This document shows, one piece after another, positions 35,952 through 43,645 of a stretch of 64,000 bases of DNA. Numbering within the stretch: the stretch's first letter is position 1; each line of letters opens with the position of its first letter. The position numbers and the translations under genes are program-made. Below the pieces are notes generated by a model. The model worked only from the letters and a program-made list of their open reading frames with translations. It ran no database searches and was not told where the DNA came from. The stretch is from Proteiniborus sp. DW1. GTDB lineage: Bacteria > Bacillota > Clostridia > Tissierellales > Proteiniboraceae. Location: assembly GCF_900095305.1 (NCBI RefSeq), contig NZ_FMDO01000036.1, positions 32,419 through 96,418 of the forward strand, given 5' to 3'.

Positions 35952-36713
35952 CTATTTAAAACTTGAAATAAGCTGCCCAATTATAAGATTCCATCCATCT
36001 ACCATAATAAAAAGCAGCAATTTAAATGGCAAAGATATCATAACAGGTGGAAGCATCATCATTCCCATTGACATTAATGTACTAGCCACTACCATATCTA
36101 TGACTAAAAATGGAATAAAAAGAATAAATCCAATCTGAAACGCGGTTTTTAGCTCACTTAATATAAATGAAGGAATTAGCACCCTAGTAGGTATATCTTC
36201 AATTTCATCTATATTTTCTATCCTAGCCATTTTTAAAAAAAGTGCTATATCCTTTTCTTTAGTTTGTCTAAACATAAACTCCCTTATAGGAATCATTGCA
36301 GTGTCTAATGCTTCTTCCTGCCCTATCTCACCCGATAAGTAAGGCTGGATTGCCTCTTGATTAATTTCAGACGCAATAGGCGCCATCAAAAAAAAAGTTA
36401 AAAACAGTGCAATTCCAATTAAAACTTGATTAGGCGGAGTCTGCTGTGTACCTATTGCGTTTCTTAGAAAAGATAAAACAATAATTATTCTAGTAAAGCT
36501 AGTCATCATTATCAAAATTGAAGGTGCTAAAGATAATATAGTAAATAATATGAGTAGCTGAATTGAAGAAACATACCCTTCTCTATCTGTATTCCCACTA
36601 ATAGTATTAAACGCTTCCCCTAGTGACGGAACTTGTGGTTCTGCAAAACTAGTTCCATTAAGTAAAAGTATAAATATTAATGATATTATAATAATCTTAA
36701 AAGACTGTTTCAT
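35952..36713 (-). CDS. fliP: Flagellar export protein FliP
   Basis: A 253-residue FliP with an N-terminal signal sequence (residues 1-24, IIIISLIFILLLNGTSFA). FliP signatures are MMTSFTRIIIVLSFLRNAIG, TQQTPPNQVLIGIALFLTFF, LIPSFILSELKTAFQIGF, and LPFKLLLFIMVDGWNLI near the C-terminus. FliP forms the pentamer base of the export pore. It is followed by fliQ after 14 bp. Confidence 0.97.
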   Translation of the reverse strand: MKQSFKIIIISLIFILLLNGTSFAEPQVPSLGEAFNTISGNTDREGYVSSIQLLILFTILSLAPSILIMMTSFTRIIIVLSFLRNAIGTQQTPPNQVLIGIALFLTFFLMAPIASEINQEAIQPYLSGEIGQEEALDTAMIPIREFMFRQTKEKDIALFLKMARIENIDEIEDIPTRVLIPSFILSELKTAFQIGFILFIPFLVIDMVVASTLMSMGMMMLPPVMISLPFKLLLFIMVDGWNLIIGQLISSFK

Positions 36714-36773
36714 ATTCTCATTCCCTATCTCTTCTTAGTAATTTGCTTTATACGAAATAACAGATATAATTTT

Positions 36774-37148
36774 TTATCTATTTTTTCTTTTAATAAATTT
36801 CCTAACTATATTATCCTTTTGCATTATTGTTTTTTCAGCAATACTGTAAATATGCTCCATATCGGATTTTAGCTCCCTTGCTTCAATGTTTATGTCTTTT
36901 TTATTTAACTTATCCAGTAAAAGTACATGAGAATTATTATCATATACTATATAAATAACTTCAAATATCTCAATAATTAAAATTCTAGTGTTATTTCCTA
37001 AAGAAATAGCTTCAATTACCTTAGTATTTTGACCTTTACTTAATGAGTTTGACTTTATACCCAAGTATTTTGTAAAAAAGAATGCTAATAATATTACTAC
37101 AGCGAAAGAAGCAAAATACATAACCACTTTGAATATTTCAGTTATCAC
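36774..37148 (-). CDS. fliO: Flagellar biosynthetic protein FliO
   Basis: A 124-residue FliO (FliZ in Bacillus). One membrane helix (about 8-28, VMYFASFAVVILLAFFF) is followed by a cytosolic domain with VIEAISLGNNTRILIIEIFEV, the typical beta-rich FliO core, and a basic C-terminus. FliO helps assembly of FliP in the membrane. The gene lies between cheY and fliP, the expected place. The start is GTG. Confidence 0.88.
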   Translation of the reverse strand: MITEIFKVVMYFASFAVVILLAFFFTKYLGIKSNSLSKGQNTKVIEAISLGNNTRILIIEIFEVIYIVYDNNSHVLLLDKLNKKDINIEARELKSDMEHIYSIAEKTIMQKDNIVRKFIKRKNR

Positions 37149-37189
37149 AAGGTCATCACATCCAATTTGTTATTAAACACAATAAATGA

Positions 37190-37552
37190 TTATCCTAAAA
37201 CTTTTTTAACCGCTTCTAGTACTCTATCTGCTTGAAAAGGTTTAACTATAAAATCTTTAGCACCAGCCTGTATGGCTTCAATTACCATAGCTTGTTGCCC
37301 CATTGCTGAACACATAACTATTTTAGCTGAACTATCGATTTTCTTTATTTCTTTTACAGCTTGAATTCCATCTACCTCTGGCATTGTGATATCCATTATA
37401 ACTAAATCCGGAGATAATTCCTTATATTTATCTATAGCTTTAGCACCATTTTCTGCTTCTCCTAATACATCAAAACCGTTTTTTGTGAGAATATCTTTTA
37501 TCATCATTCTCATAAAAGCTGCATCATCGACTATTAATATTTTATTTGCCAT
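37190..37552 (-). CDS. cheY: Chemotaxis response regulator CheY
   Basis: A 120-residue single-domain receiver. Acidic pocket Asp9-Asp10 (ILIVDDAAFMR), phospho-acceptor Asp54 (VIMDITMPEVDG), Ser82 and Lys104 (FIVKPF) are all present. Phosphorylated by CheA, it binds the switch proteins FliM and FliY. It lies directly after fliY, as in Bacillus. Both CheY-P phosphatase genes of the operon (fliY, cheC) are broken, while cheY itself is intact. Confidence 0.96.
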   Translation of the reverse strand: MANKILIVDDAAFMRMMIKDILTKNGFDVLGEAENGAKAIDKYKELSPDLVIMDITMPEVDGIQAVKEIKKIDSSAKIVMCSAMGQQAMVIEAIQAGAKDFIVKPFQADRVLEAVKKVLG

Positions 37553-37564
37553 ATTAATTCCTCC

Positions 37565-38497
37565 TTAATTTTTACTTATTCTTTTTGATGGACTAATGAT
37601 ATCTGTAATTCTAATTCCAAAGTTATCGTCTATTACTACAACTTCGCCTTTGGCTATAAATTTACCATTAGCATAAATTTCTAAGGCTTCGCCAAGTAGC
37701 TTGTCCAGTTCAATTATTGTTCCTGGTCCATATTCTAAAATTTCACCAATTTTTCTAGTAGTCCTACCTAATTCTACGGTAATATCTATAGGAATCTCAT
37801 TAATTAGCTCGATGCTTTCATTATATAATTTATTCTCTGTTGTTTCAAACTGACGTAATTCAAATTTTTCAACATTTACTGGAGAATGCTTTATATTTTT
37901 ATTTTTTTCTAAACTATTGTCATGTTTCAATTGTTCATTAAACACCTTGTTTTCTCTTTTTTGTGGTTCAAAGGCCACATTATTGCTGTCATTTGAATAA
38001 GTCAAATCTTCTACTCTGCTAACATGACTTACAGTTTCAGCTTCATCTTTTCCCATAAGCTGATTTACCATATCCTGTGCAAAGCTTAATGGAATTAACT
38101 GCATTATTTCGCTATCTATTAGATCTCCAACTATCATTTTAAAAGAAACTTTTACAATAGTCTCATCATATTCGAATATATCTATATCAAAGTTATTCTC
38201 TTTTAAATCAATTTGGAATGCTATAGGAGGTTCGATATCAATTAAGTTAGAAAATAGCTCTGATAACGAAGTACAAGAGGAACCGACCATTTGATTCATG
38301 GCTTCACTAATAGCACTGATATCCATATCATTGATATCCCTATCAATGTTTTTTCCATCCCCTCCCATCATCAAGTCAGTAATTACTTTTACATCTTCAC
38401 TTTTTAAAATTAATAAATTAGAACCTTCTAATCCTTGTTTATACTTAACATTAACTGCAACAAAAGGTATTGGATACTGTTCTGAAAGCTCCCTCAT
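37565..38497 (-). pseudogene. fliY: FliY (FliN/FliY), C-terminal part after frameshift
   Basis: About 310 codons from the first internal ATG. It holds the rest of the CheC-like phosphatase region with the second active site (SAISEAMN...PPIA), an Asn/Glu-rich linker, and a complete C-terminal FliN/SpoA domain (NEIPIDITVELGRTTRKIGEIL, DKLLGEALEIYANGKFIAKG) that builds the switch ring. The frame continues open upstream to 38545 through the second repeat copy. This ATG has only a weak ribosome binding site, so expression would need restart or slippage. The FliN domain could still serve the C-ring if expressed. Confidence 0.85.
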
Positions 38498-38628
38498 TGT
38501 AGTTATATCAACCTTAGGTGTAGTGATAGTGACTTTTTGTCCTAAAAAGGTATTGGATACTGTTCTGAAAGCTCCCTCATTGTAGTTATATCAACCTTAG
38601 GTGTAGTGATAGTGACTTTTTGTCCTAA
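38462..38628. repeat. Exact 83-bp tandem duplication inside fliY
   Basis: Bases 38462-38545 match 38545-38628 without mismatch at an offset of 83 bp. The repeated segment codes for LGQKVTITTPKVDITTMREL and following residues. Because 83 is not a multiple of three, the second copy is out of frame with the first. Removing one copy restores a single fliY reading frame. The matching ends at an A/T difference (38546 versus 38629). Confidence 0.95.
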
Positions 38629-38787
38629 TAAGGTAAACAAAGTAGTAGCTGCAGTACCCATACTTATATTCCCAATTTCCCCTAATGCATCCTTCTCAGT
38701 TTCGTTAATTATTTCATCTTCTACTTTATCATAGTTCCCTCTTAATAGCATATCAATTTCATCTTGACTTAGCATATTATTAGTCAT
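38542..38787 (-). pseudogene. fliY: FliY, N-terminal part ending in the duplication
   Basis: About 81 residues. It has the CheY-P-binding peptide LSQDEIDMLLRG and the first phosphatase site (DALGEIGN...TTPKV), then runs through the first copy of the duplicated segment and stops at TAG (38544-38542), directly after CCTTTT. A -1 slip on the five T at this point would enter the downstream frame (TTA GGA CAA) and give a full-length protein with a 28-residue in-frame repeat. The ATG at 38787 follows AGGTGAT and overlaps the fliM stop by 8 bp. Confidence 0.85.
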
Positions 38788-39775
38788 CAGATACATCACC
38801 TTCCTTTTGAACTCTAGTTATTTGAACTGCTACTTTATTTTTATTAATACCTGGTCTACCAAAGAACTTCAGTTGACTGCCTACATTTATAGTGATTTCG
38901 TCGTTAGCTCTGCCTTCTAGCATAATTACATCGCCTTTTTGAAGATTAATCAATTCTCCAATAGTAATTCTAGTTGAGCTAAGAATTGCATTTAGATTAA
39001 CATAAGTATTTTTGATTCTTTTGTTAAGAAGTTCTTTATCCATTTCTGTAGTCTCTCTCTTAGTAGATGAAAACCAAAGTTTAGTACTTAATTTTTCTAA
39101 TATAGGCTCTAAAACTAAATGAGGAATGCAAACATTGAATAGTCCTTCAGTATTCCCAATAGCTAGATTCATGGTAATAAGTGCTATGGTTTCATTAGGA
39201 GAAATTATTTGAGCAAATTGTGAATTTGTCTCAATCTTTTCTAATGCTGGTGTTAGGATAATCACATTATCCCATGCTTGAGCCATAAGTACAATAATTC
39301 TCTTTATTAAGTTCTTTAACAAGGTTAACTCTATCTCTGTAAAACTTCTAACATCAACAGGCTTTTCTCCATCACCACCTAGTAAACGGTCAATGACTAC
39401 AAAAGCAATATCTGTTGAAATATCAATAATAATCTGACCATTCAAAGGCTCAAAATCAACTATAGAAAGAAAAGCTGGATTTGATATAGCATTTGTAAAT
39501 TCACTATATGCATACTGGTCAACTGTCATAACAGAAATTTTTACAGGGGCCCTTAAATATCCTGAAAGAAAAGTTTGTAAAAGTCTGCTGAAGTTATCAT
39601 GAATAATTTCTAATGTTCTTAACTGATCCTTAGCTATTTTCTGAGGATTTCTAAAGTCATATTTCCTCACTTTTTTTTCAGCAGTATCTTTTTTTATTTC
39701 CTTAACATCAACTTCTCCAGAGCTTAAAGCATTAAGTAGGGCATCTATTTCATTTTGCGATAAAACCTCAGCCAA
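38780..39775 (-). CDS. fliM: Flagellar motor switch protein FliM
   Basis: A 331-residue FliM. The N-terminal CheY-P-binding peptide is EVLSQNEIDALLNAL. The central CheC-like domain (about 45-230, without phosphatase residues) shows LRTLEIIHDNFSRLLQTFLS and LLGGDGEKP, and a C-terminal SpoA/FliN domain ends the protein (about 250-325, LSSTRITIGELINLQKGDVI). It binds FliG and changes motor direction. Its stop overlaps the fliY start. Confidence 0.97.
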   Translation of the reverse strand: MAEVLSQNEIDALLNALSSGEVDVKEIKKDTAEKKVRKYDFRNPQKIAKDQLRTLEIIHDNFSRLLQTFLSGYLRAPVKISVMTVDQYAYSEFTNAISNPAFLSIVDFEPLNGQIIIDISTDIAFVVIDRLLGGDGEKPVDVRSFTEIELTLLKNLIKRIIVLMAQAWDNVIILTPALEKIETNSQFAQIISPNETIALITMNLAIGNTEGLFNVCIPHLVLEPILEKLSTKLWFSSTKRETTEMDKELLNKRIKNTYVNLNAILSSTRITIGELINLQKGDVIMLEGRANDEITINVGSQLKFFGRPGINKNKVAVQITRVQKEGDVSDD

Positions 39776-39788
39776 TATTGTTACCTCC

Positions 39789-40205
39789 CTACTGCACTAT
39801 AAATTCTTCAAAGTAAATTTTAGTAATACTTTCAGTATTAAAAATTTCAGATAGCTTATTAGCTATTTCACCTTGAAGTGTTAATAATCCTTCATTTCCC
39901 TCTAAATCTTTTTTTGTTTTATTCATCATTATTGCATTGATTTCATGTTTAATAGAAAAATTTCTGCTTTCAAGTTTTTCAATCATCTTTTCATTATTAA
40001 GTTCAATTGTAACTTTTAGCTTTACAATTTTATTGCTGTCTTTAAGATTGCTGTACATCTCACCAACATCATAATAAAAATACTCTATTGATGTATTTTG
40101 ATCAATATTATTTTTATAAGATATTAATAGAAAAACAGAACCAACTATAGTGATTATCATTATAAAGGAAATAATAGCTACGAGAAAAATCTTTTTTGTG
40201 CTCAT
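39789..40205 (-). CDS. fliL: Flagellar basal body-associated protein FliL
   Basis: A 138-residue FliL. One membrane helix near the N-terminus (about 6-28, FLVAIISFIMIITIVGSVF) precedes an extracellular stomatin-like domain (VGEMYSNLKDSNKIVKLKVT, HEINAIMMNKTKKDLEGNEG, ITKIYFEEFIVQ). FliL supports stator units around the rotor. In other Clostridia motB stands between motA and fliL; here fliL follows motA after 41 bp, with AAAAAGGAG before its ATG. Confidence 0.93.
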   Translation of the reverse strand: MSTKKIFLVAIISFIMIITIVGSVFLLISYKNNIDQNTSIEYFYYDVGEMYSNLKDSNKIVKLKVTIELNNEKMIEKLESRNFSIKHEINAIMMNKTKKDLEGNEGLLTLQGEIANKLSEIFNTESITKIYFEEFIVQ

Positions 40206-40246
40206 TTTTCCGACTCCTTTTTATTTCAGTTTGTAATTCTTAATTA

Positions 40247-41035
40247 TTATAGTGCTTCTTCAGTGCTAATTTCTTTTTTGTAACTCCTTCTTAAATCTGG
40301 TGGCAAGAAAGTTTTTAGCTTTTCTTCTATTATTCTAGGATTTTCTCCTGCTTGTATAGAAAGAAGCCCCTCTAGCATCAGTTCTTTAACTAATACTTCA
40401 TCGCTACTTTTACCTTTTAACTTATTAGCTAAAGGTAAGAAAACTGCATTAGCTAAAAAAGAACCATAAAATGTAGTAATTAGTGCTACAGACATACTAG
40501 GTCCAACACTTGATACATCTTCCAATTCTTTTAGCATGTTTACAAGTCCTATAAGTGTTCCTACCATACCGAATGCTGGAGAATAAGTACCCATAGCCTC
40601 AAACACGCCTTGTCCTTCCTTATGCCTTTCCTCTAGAAAATTCAGTTCAGTTTCTAGTATGTTTCTCACTAGTTCTGGATCAGTACCATCTACAATTAAC
40701 ATAATACCCTTCTTTAAAAACTCATCATTTGCCTTTTCCCCAGCTTCCTCTAATGCCAACAATCCTTCTCTTCGCGCTAGATTTGAAAGTTCTATTAATT
40801 GATTAATTACTCCACTGGGATTTGAATCTTGTACAAATAAGGCTTTCTTTATTGCTTTCATAGCTCCTATAATTTTTTTCAAAGGGAAGCTTATTAAAGT
40901 AGCAGCCACTGTTCCTCCAAGTGTTATAACAATTGAAGGAAAATCATAAAAGTTAGCTATATTTCCAGAATCCATTATTCCCCAAACGATAAAGCCTATA
41001 GCAGCTATAAATCCAATAATCGTTGCTATGTCCAT
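40247..41035 (-). CDS. motA: Flagellar motor stator protein MotA
   Basis: A 262-residue MotA with four membrane helices. The cytosolic loop has the rotor-contact charges in NLARREGLLALEEAGE, and the conserved proline region appears as MGTYSPAFGMVGTLIGLVNM. C-terminal LLSIQAGENPRIIEEKLKTF is typical. The ion-conducting stator needs five MotA and two MotB; no motB is found here or elsewhere in the window. It follows flbD by 15 bp. Confidence 0.95.
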   Translation of the reverse strand: MDIATIIGFIAAIGFIVWGIMDSGNIANFYDFPSIVITLGGTVAATLISFPLKKIIGAMKAIKKALFVQDSNPSGVINQLIELSNLARREGLLALEEAGEKANDEFLKKGIMLIVDGTDPELVRNILETELNFLEERHKEGQGVFEAMGTYSPAFGMVGTLIGLVNMLKELEDVSSVGPSMSVALITTFYGSFLANAVFLPLANKLKGKSSDEVLVKELMLEGLLSIQAGENPRIIEEKLKTFLPPDLRRSYKKEISTEEAL

Positions 41036-41050
41036 TAGCTACACCTCTTC

Positions 41051-41248
41051 TTAATCCTTAATTTTAAGATTATTTATGTTGCTTTTATACTCAATTACTC
41101 TTTTAAGTATTTCATCCATTGATTCCTTCACAACATATTTTTTACCAGTTGTTAAAGTAATAACTGTATCAGGAGTTTCTTCGACAAACTCAATAAGTTC
41201 ACAGTTTATCATAAACTCAACATTGTTCAATCTATGTACTTTTATCAT
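41051..41248 (-). CDS. flbD: Flagellar protein FlbD (SwrD)
   Basis: A 65-residue FlbD/SwrD-family protein. It shows MIKVHRLNNVEFMINCELIE, EETPDTVITLTTGKKYVV and VIEYKSNIN, which cover the whole small beta-rich family. In Bacillus SwrD raises stator power. It lies between flgE and motA, the standard place, after a strong hairpin. Confidence 0.92.
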   Translation of the reverse strand: MIKVHRLNNVEFMINCELIEFVEETPDTVITLTTGKKYVVKESMDEILKRVIEYKSNINNLKIKD

Positions 41249-41265
41249 ATAACCATCCTTTTTTT

Positions 41266-41301
41266 CTTTAATTAGGCAGCAGCGTAGCTGCCTAATTAAA
41301 G
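41266..41301 (-). other. Strong 15-bp hairpin between flgE and flbD
   Basis: A perfect 15-bp inverted repeat (CTTTAATTAGGCAGC and its complement) with a 6-base loop fills nearly the whole gap after flgE. On the minus strand it is followed by AAAAAAAGG, not by T, and the ribosome binding site of flbD. It is better explained as an mRNA-processing or 3'-end protecting element for upstream hook genes than as an intrinsic terminator. Confidence 0.6.
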
Positions 41302-41311
41302 TTATTGGTTA

Positions 41312-42763
41312 TTACCTTTTCATATTAACCAATTCTTGAAGCATTTCATCTGTTGTTGTAATAATTCTTGAATTTGCCTGAAAACCTCTTTGTGTAGTTA
41401 TCATTTCAGTAAATTCCAATGATAAATCAACATTTGACATTTCAAGTGCACCAGGTGCTATTGCGCCTAAACCACTACTGCTTGGCTTGCCAATTTGAGG
41501 TTCTCCTGAGTTTCTTGTATCAATAAAGAAGTTGTTGCCAATTTTCTGTAGTCCCATAGGGTTGTCAAACTTAGCCAATATTATTTGGCCTAGAGCTTTT
41601 TTCTCACCATTAGTGAAACTTCCTATTATAGTGCCTGTGGCATCTATGGCAAACCCATCTAGATTACCTGCTGTGTTTCCATTTAAAGCGTGTGGCTTTG
41701 CGTCTGCTTCTTTGGCATATTGGGTTAGTTCCTTTAAGTCAAATTTAATAATATTATCATAGCTACCCGGACCATTTGGCGTACCAAAGCCTACGCTAGA
41801 ACTGTCAAACTCAATAGAGAAGTCAGCACCTCCTGTTAATTTTCCTTCTTTATTAAAAGTAATATCATGGAACTTATTAGGTTCTTTTGGTTCAATAGGT
41901 TCCCCTCCATTTAAAGGTTTAATTGAAACTATACGAGACTTCCATTTACCAGTAATACTTTCCAACGCTTGTTTAGCATCATTTTCTGTACTAAAAGGCA
42001 CTTCCTCTATCCATTCTCCATTATTGAAGTATGTAGCAGTATTATTCTCAACACCTTCAAAGACTTTGAAAATCTCAAATTCTACTTTATAACCATTTCC
42101 AAGACTATCTCTTATTATTGTGTCAGTTTTGTGGAATGCATCCTTATTCAATACTAGCTTATAAGTAGGAGGATCCCCAGGGTTTGCTCCAGGCACTTCT
42201 TCTATCTTATATGGCAACTCCATCCTCGAATCTAGATTTCCTCTTAACTCTACATTCTTAGTTGTTGTAGGTGGAACTGTTTCAGTTTGGCTAATAGTTA
42301 TTGCACCTATTTCACTAGTCCAGTTTCCGTTATCATCAAATTTATACCCTAATACCTTATATCCATCTGCCGTAACTAAGTTTCCTGCTCTATCTAATGT
42401 GAAGTTCCCTGCTCTTGTATAATATCTATTTTCGAAGTTAGTATCATCAGATACCACAAAGAAGCCTTCGCCATCTATCATTAAATCAGTAGCATAATCT
42501 GTTCTTTGGGTAGCTCCTTTAGTATGTATTGTATTAATAGAGCCTATATTTACTCCTAGTCCTATTTGTTGAGGGTTAGTTCCTCCCTTTCCATCTTGAG
42601 GTGCAGACGCTCCTCTGACTACTTGACTAAATACCTCTTGAAAAGTAACTTGTCCTCTTTTATAGCCAACTGTATTTACGTTAGCAATATTGTTACCAAT
42701 GACATCCATTTTTGTTTGATGAACTCGGAGTCCTGAAACTCCTGAATACATTGACCTCATCAT
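41312..42763 (-). CDS. flgE: Flagellar hook protein FlgE
   Basis: A 483-residue hook protein. N-terminal rod-like motif MYSGVSGLRVHQTKMDVIGN with NIANVNTVGYKRG, the variable surface domains D1/D2 (about 150-350), and the C-terminal helix NVDLSLEFTEMITTQRGFQA with SRIITTTDEMLQELVNMKR are intact. It forms the flexible joint between rod and filament. It follows the TIGR02530-type gene and is followed by a strong hairpin. GGGAGG lies ahead of two adjacent ATG codons (42763 and 42760). Confidence 0.97.
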   Translation of the reverse strand: MMRSMYSGVSGLRVHQTKMDVIGNNIANVNTVGYKRGQVTFQEVFSQVVRGASAPQDGKGGTNPQQIGLGVNIGSINTIHTKGATQRTDYATDLMIDGEGFFVVSDDTNFENRYYTRAGNFTLDRAGNLVTADGYKVLGYKFDDNGNWTSEIGAITISQTETVPPTTTKNVELRGNLDSRMELPYKIEEVPGANPGDPPTYKLVLNKDAFHKTDTIIRDSLGNGYKVEFEIFKVFEGVENNTATYFNNGEWIEEVPFSTENDAKQALESITGKWKSRIVSIKPLNGGEPIEPKEPNKFHDITFNKEGKLTGGADFSIEFDSSSVGFGTPNGPGSYDNIIKFDLKELTQYAKEADAKPHALNGNTAGNLDGFAIDATGTIIGSFTNGEKKALGQIILAKFDNPMGLQKIGNNFFIDTRNSGEPQIGKPSSSGLGAIAPGALEMSNVDLSLEFTEMITTQRGFQANSRIITTTDEMLQELVNMKR

Positions 42764-42840
42764 AATGAATTTACCTCCCTTTTAGGCTACTATATGTCCT
42801 CTATCAATCAGACATAAATAACTTCCTTACAAAGGTCCAG

Positions 42841-43239
42841 TTATATTATTATAGCCCCATCTATATTAGTGAAAATATTGTTTTTAAGTTGTTCTTTATT
42901 CACTGAAGTAACGATAGTTTTATTCTTAATATTTGCTATGAAAGCTTTATCATCCATTAGTATTAAAGCTTCCTTAACACCTTTTGTCGAAGCTTTATTA
43001 ACCGCTTCTTCAATTCTTAAAATTTCATTAGTGTTTAAGTTAATATCTCTAGTTTGCATTCTTTCCACTGCATGTTTGGAAAATTTTAAGTTTTGCTTTA
43101 TTTCTTCGTTTTTAAGTATATCTTCAAAATTATGAATCTTGCTGTTATAAGCCTGAGTTTCTTTTCCTTTAGTTAAACCATTATTTTGCAGTATTCTATA
43201 GCTAATATTCTTAATATCCATATTATTCAACACTATCAT
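42841..43239 (-). CDS. Flagellar operon protein (TIGR02530 family)
   Basis: A 132-residue protein of the flagellar-operon family found between flgD and flgE in Gram-positive bacteria. The conserved segment is [19 protein letters not shown], followed by [20 protein letters not shown] and KTIVTSVNK. Its function is unknown; the family is mostly confined to such operons. The ATG at 43239 lies within the end of flgD, so translation is probably coupled; the methionine at codon 7 (43221) is an alternative start. Confidence 0.88.
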   Translation of the reverse strand: MIVLNNMDIKNISYRILQNNGLTKGKETQAYNSKIHNFEDILKNEEIKQNLKFSKHAVERMQTRDINLNTNEILRIEEAVNKASTKGVKEALILMDDKAFIANIKNKTIVTSVNKEQLKNNIFTNIDGAIII

Positions 43240-43633
43240 CTCCAGATGTTTCTCCTGGTGTTTCTATAGGTTCTCCTCTATATGCCTCAATAGCATTTCT
43301 TATGTTCATAAGCTCTTTTATTATTTGCACGCTTCCCATGACCTGATTTTCATTTAGCTTATCTAGCACTTCTAATGTTTGTTCCTGAGATGACATTATG
43401 TTCTTGTTTAGTTCTTGCATTTGCTCTAATGTACTAAATTGAGCCATCTGAGCTATGAACTCTTTATCTTCCATTGGATTTAATGGATCTTGATGTCTAA
43501 GTTGTGTTACTAATAACTTTAAAAAAGCATCTTTACCTAACATCCCATTATTATTAGATTCTTCTACTTTCTTTTGCTTATTATCAAACTTATGCCAAAT
43601 AAGGTCATCATTATTTACATTATTTACCGCCAT
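43223..43633 (-). CDS. flgD: Flagellar hook assembly scaffold FlgD
   Basis: About 136 residues. FlgD caps the growing hook. The conserved N-terminal segment [20 protein letters not shown] with [20 protein letters not shown] is present. The C-terminal Ig/tudor domains of long FlgD are absent, as in the short Gram-positive form. The start is ATG at 43633 after GTGGTGAGAG; an upstream GTG overlaps that site. fliK precedes it with 12 bp between. Confidence 0.95.
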   Translation of the reverse strand: MAVNNVNNDDLIWHKFDNKQKKVEESNNNGMLGKDAFLKLLVTQLRHQDPLNPMEDKEFIAQMAQFSTLEQMQELNKNIMSSQEQTLEVLDKLNENQVMGSVQIIKELMNIRNAIEAYRGEPIETPGETSGDDSVE

Positions 43634-43645
43634 ATCTCTCACCAC

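Noticed and set aside
38462..38628. Two separate natural genes (CheC-like plus FliN-like) instead of a broken fliY
   Set aside because: The break lies inside the first phosphatase domain, and the exact duplication fully accounts for the frame change.
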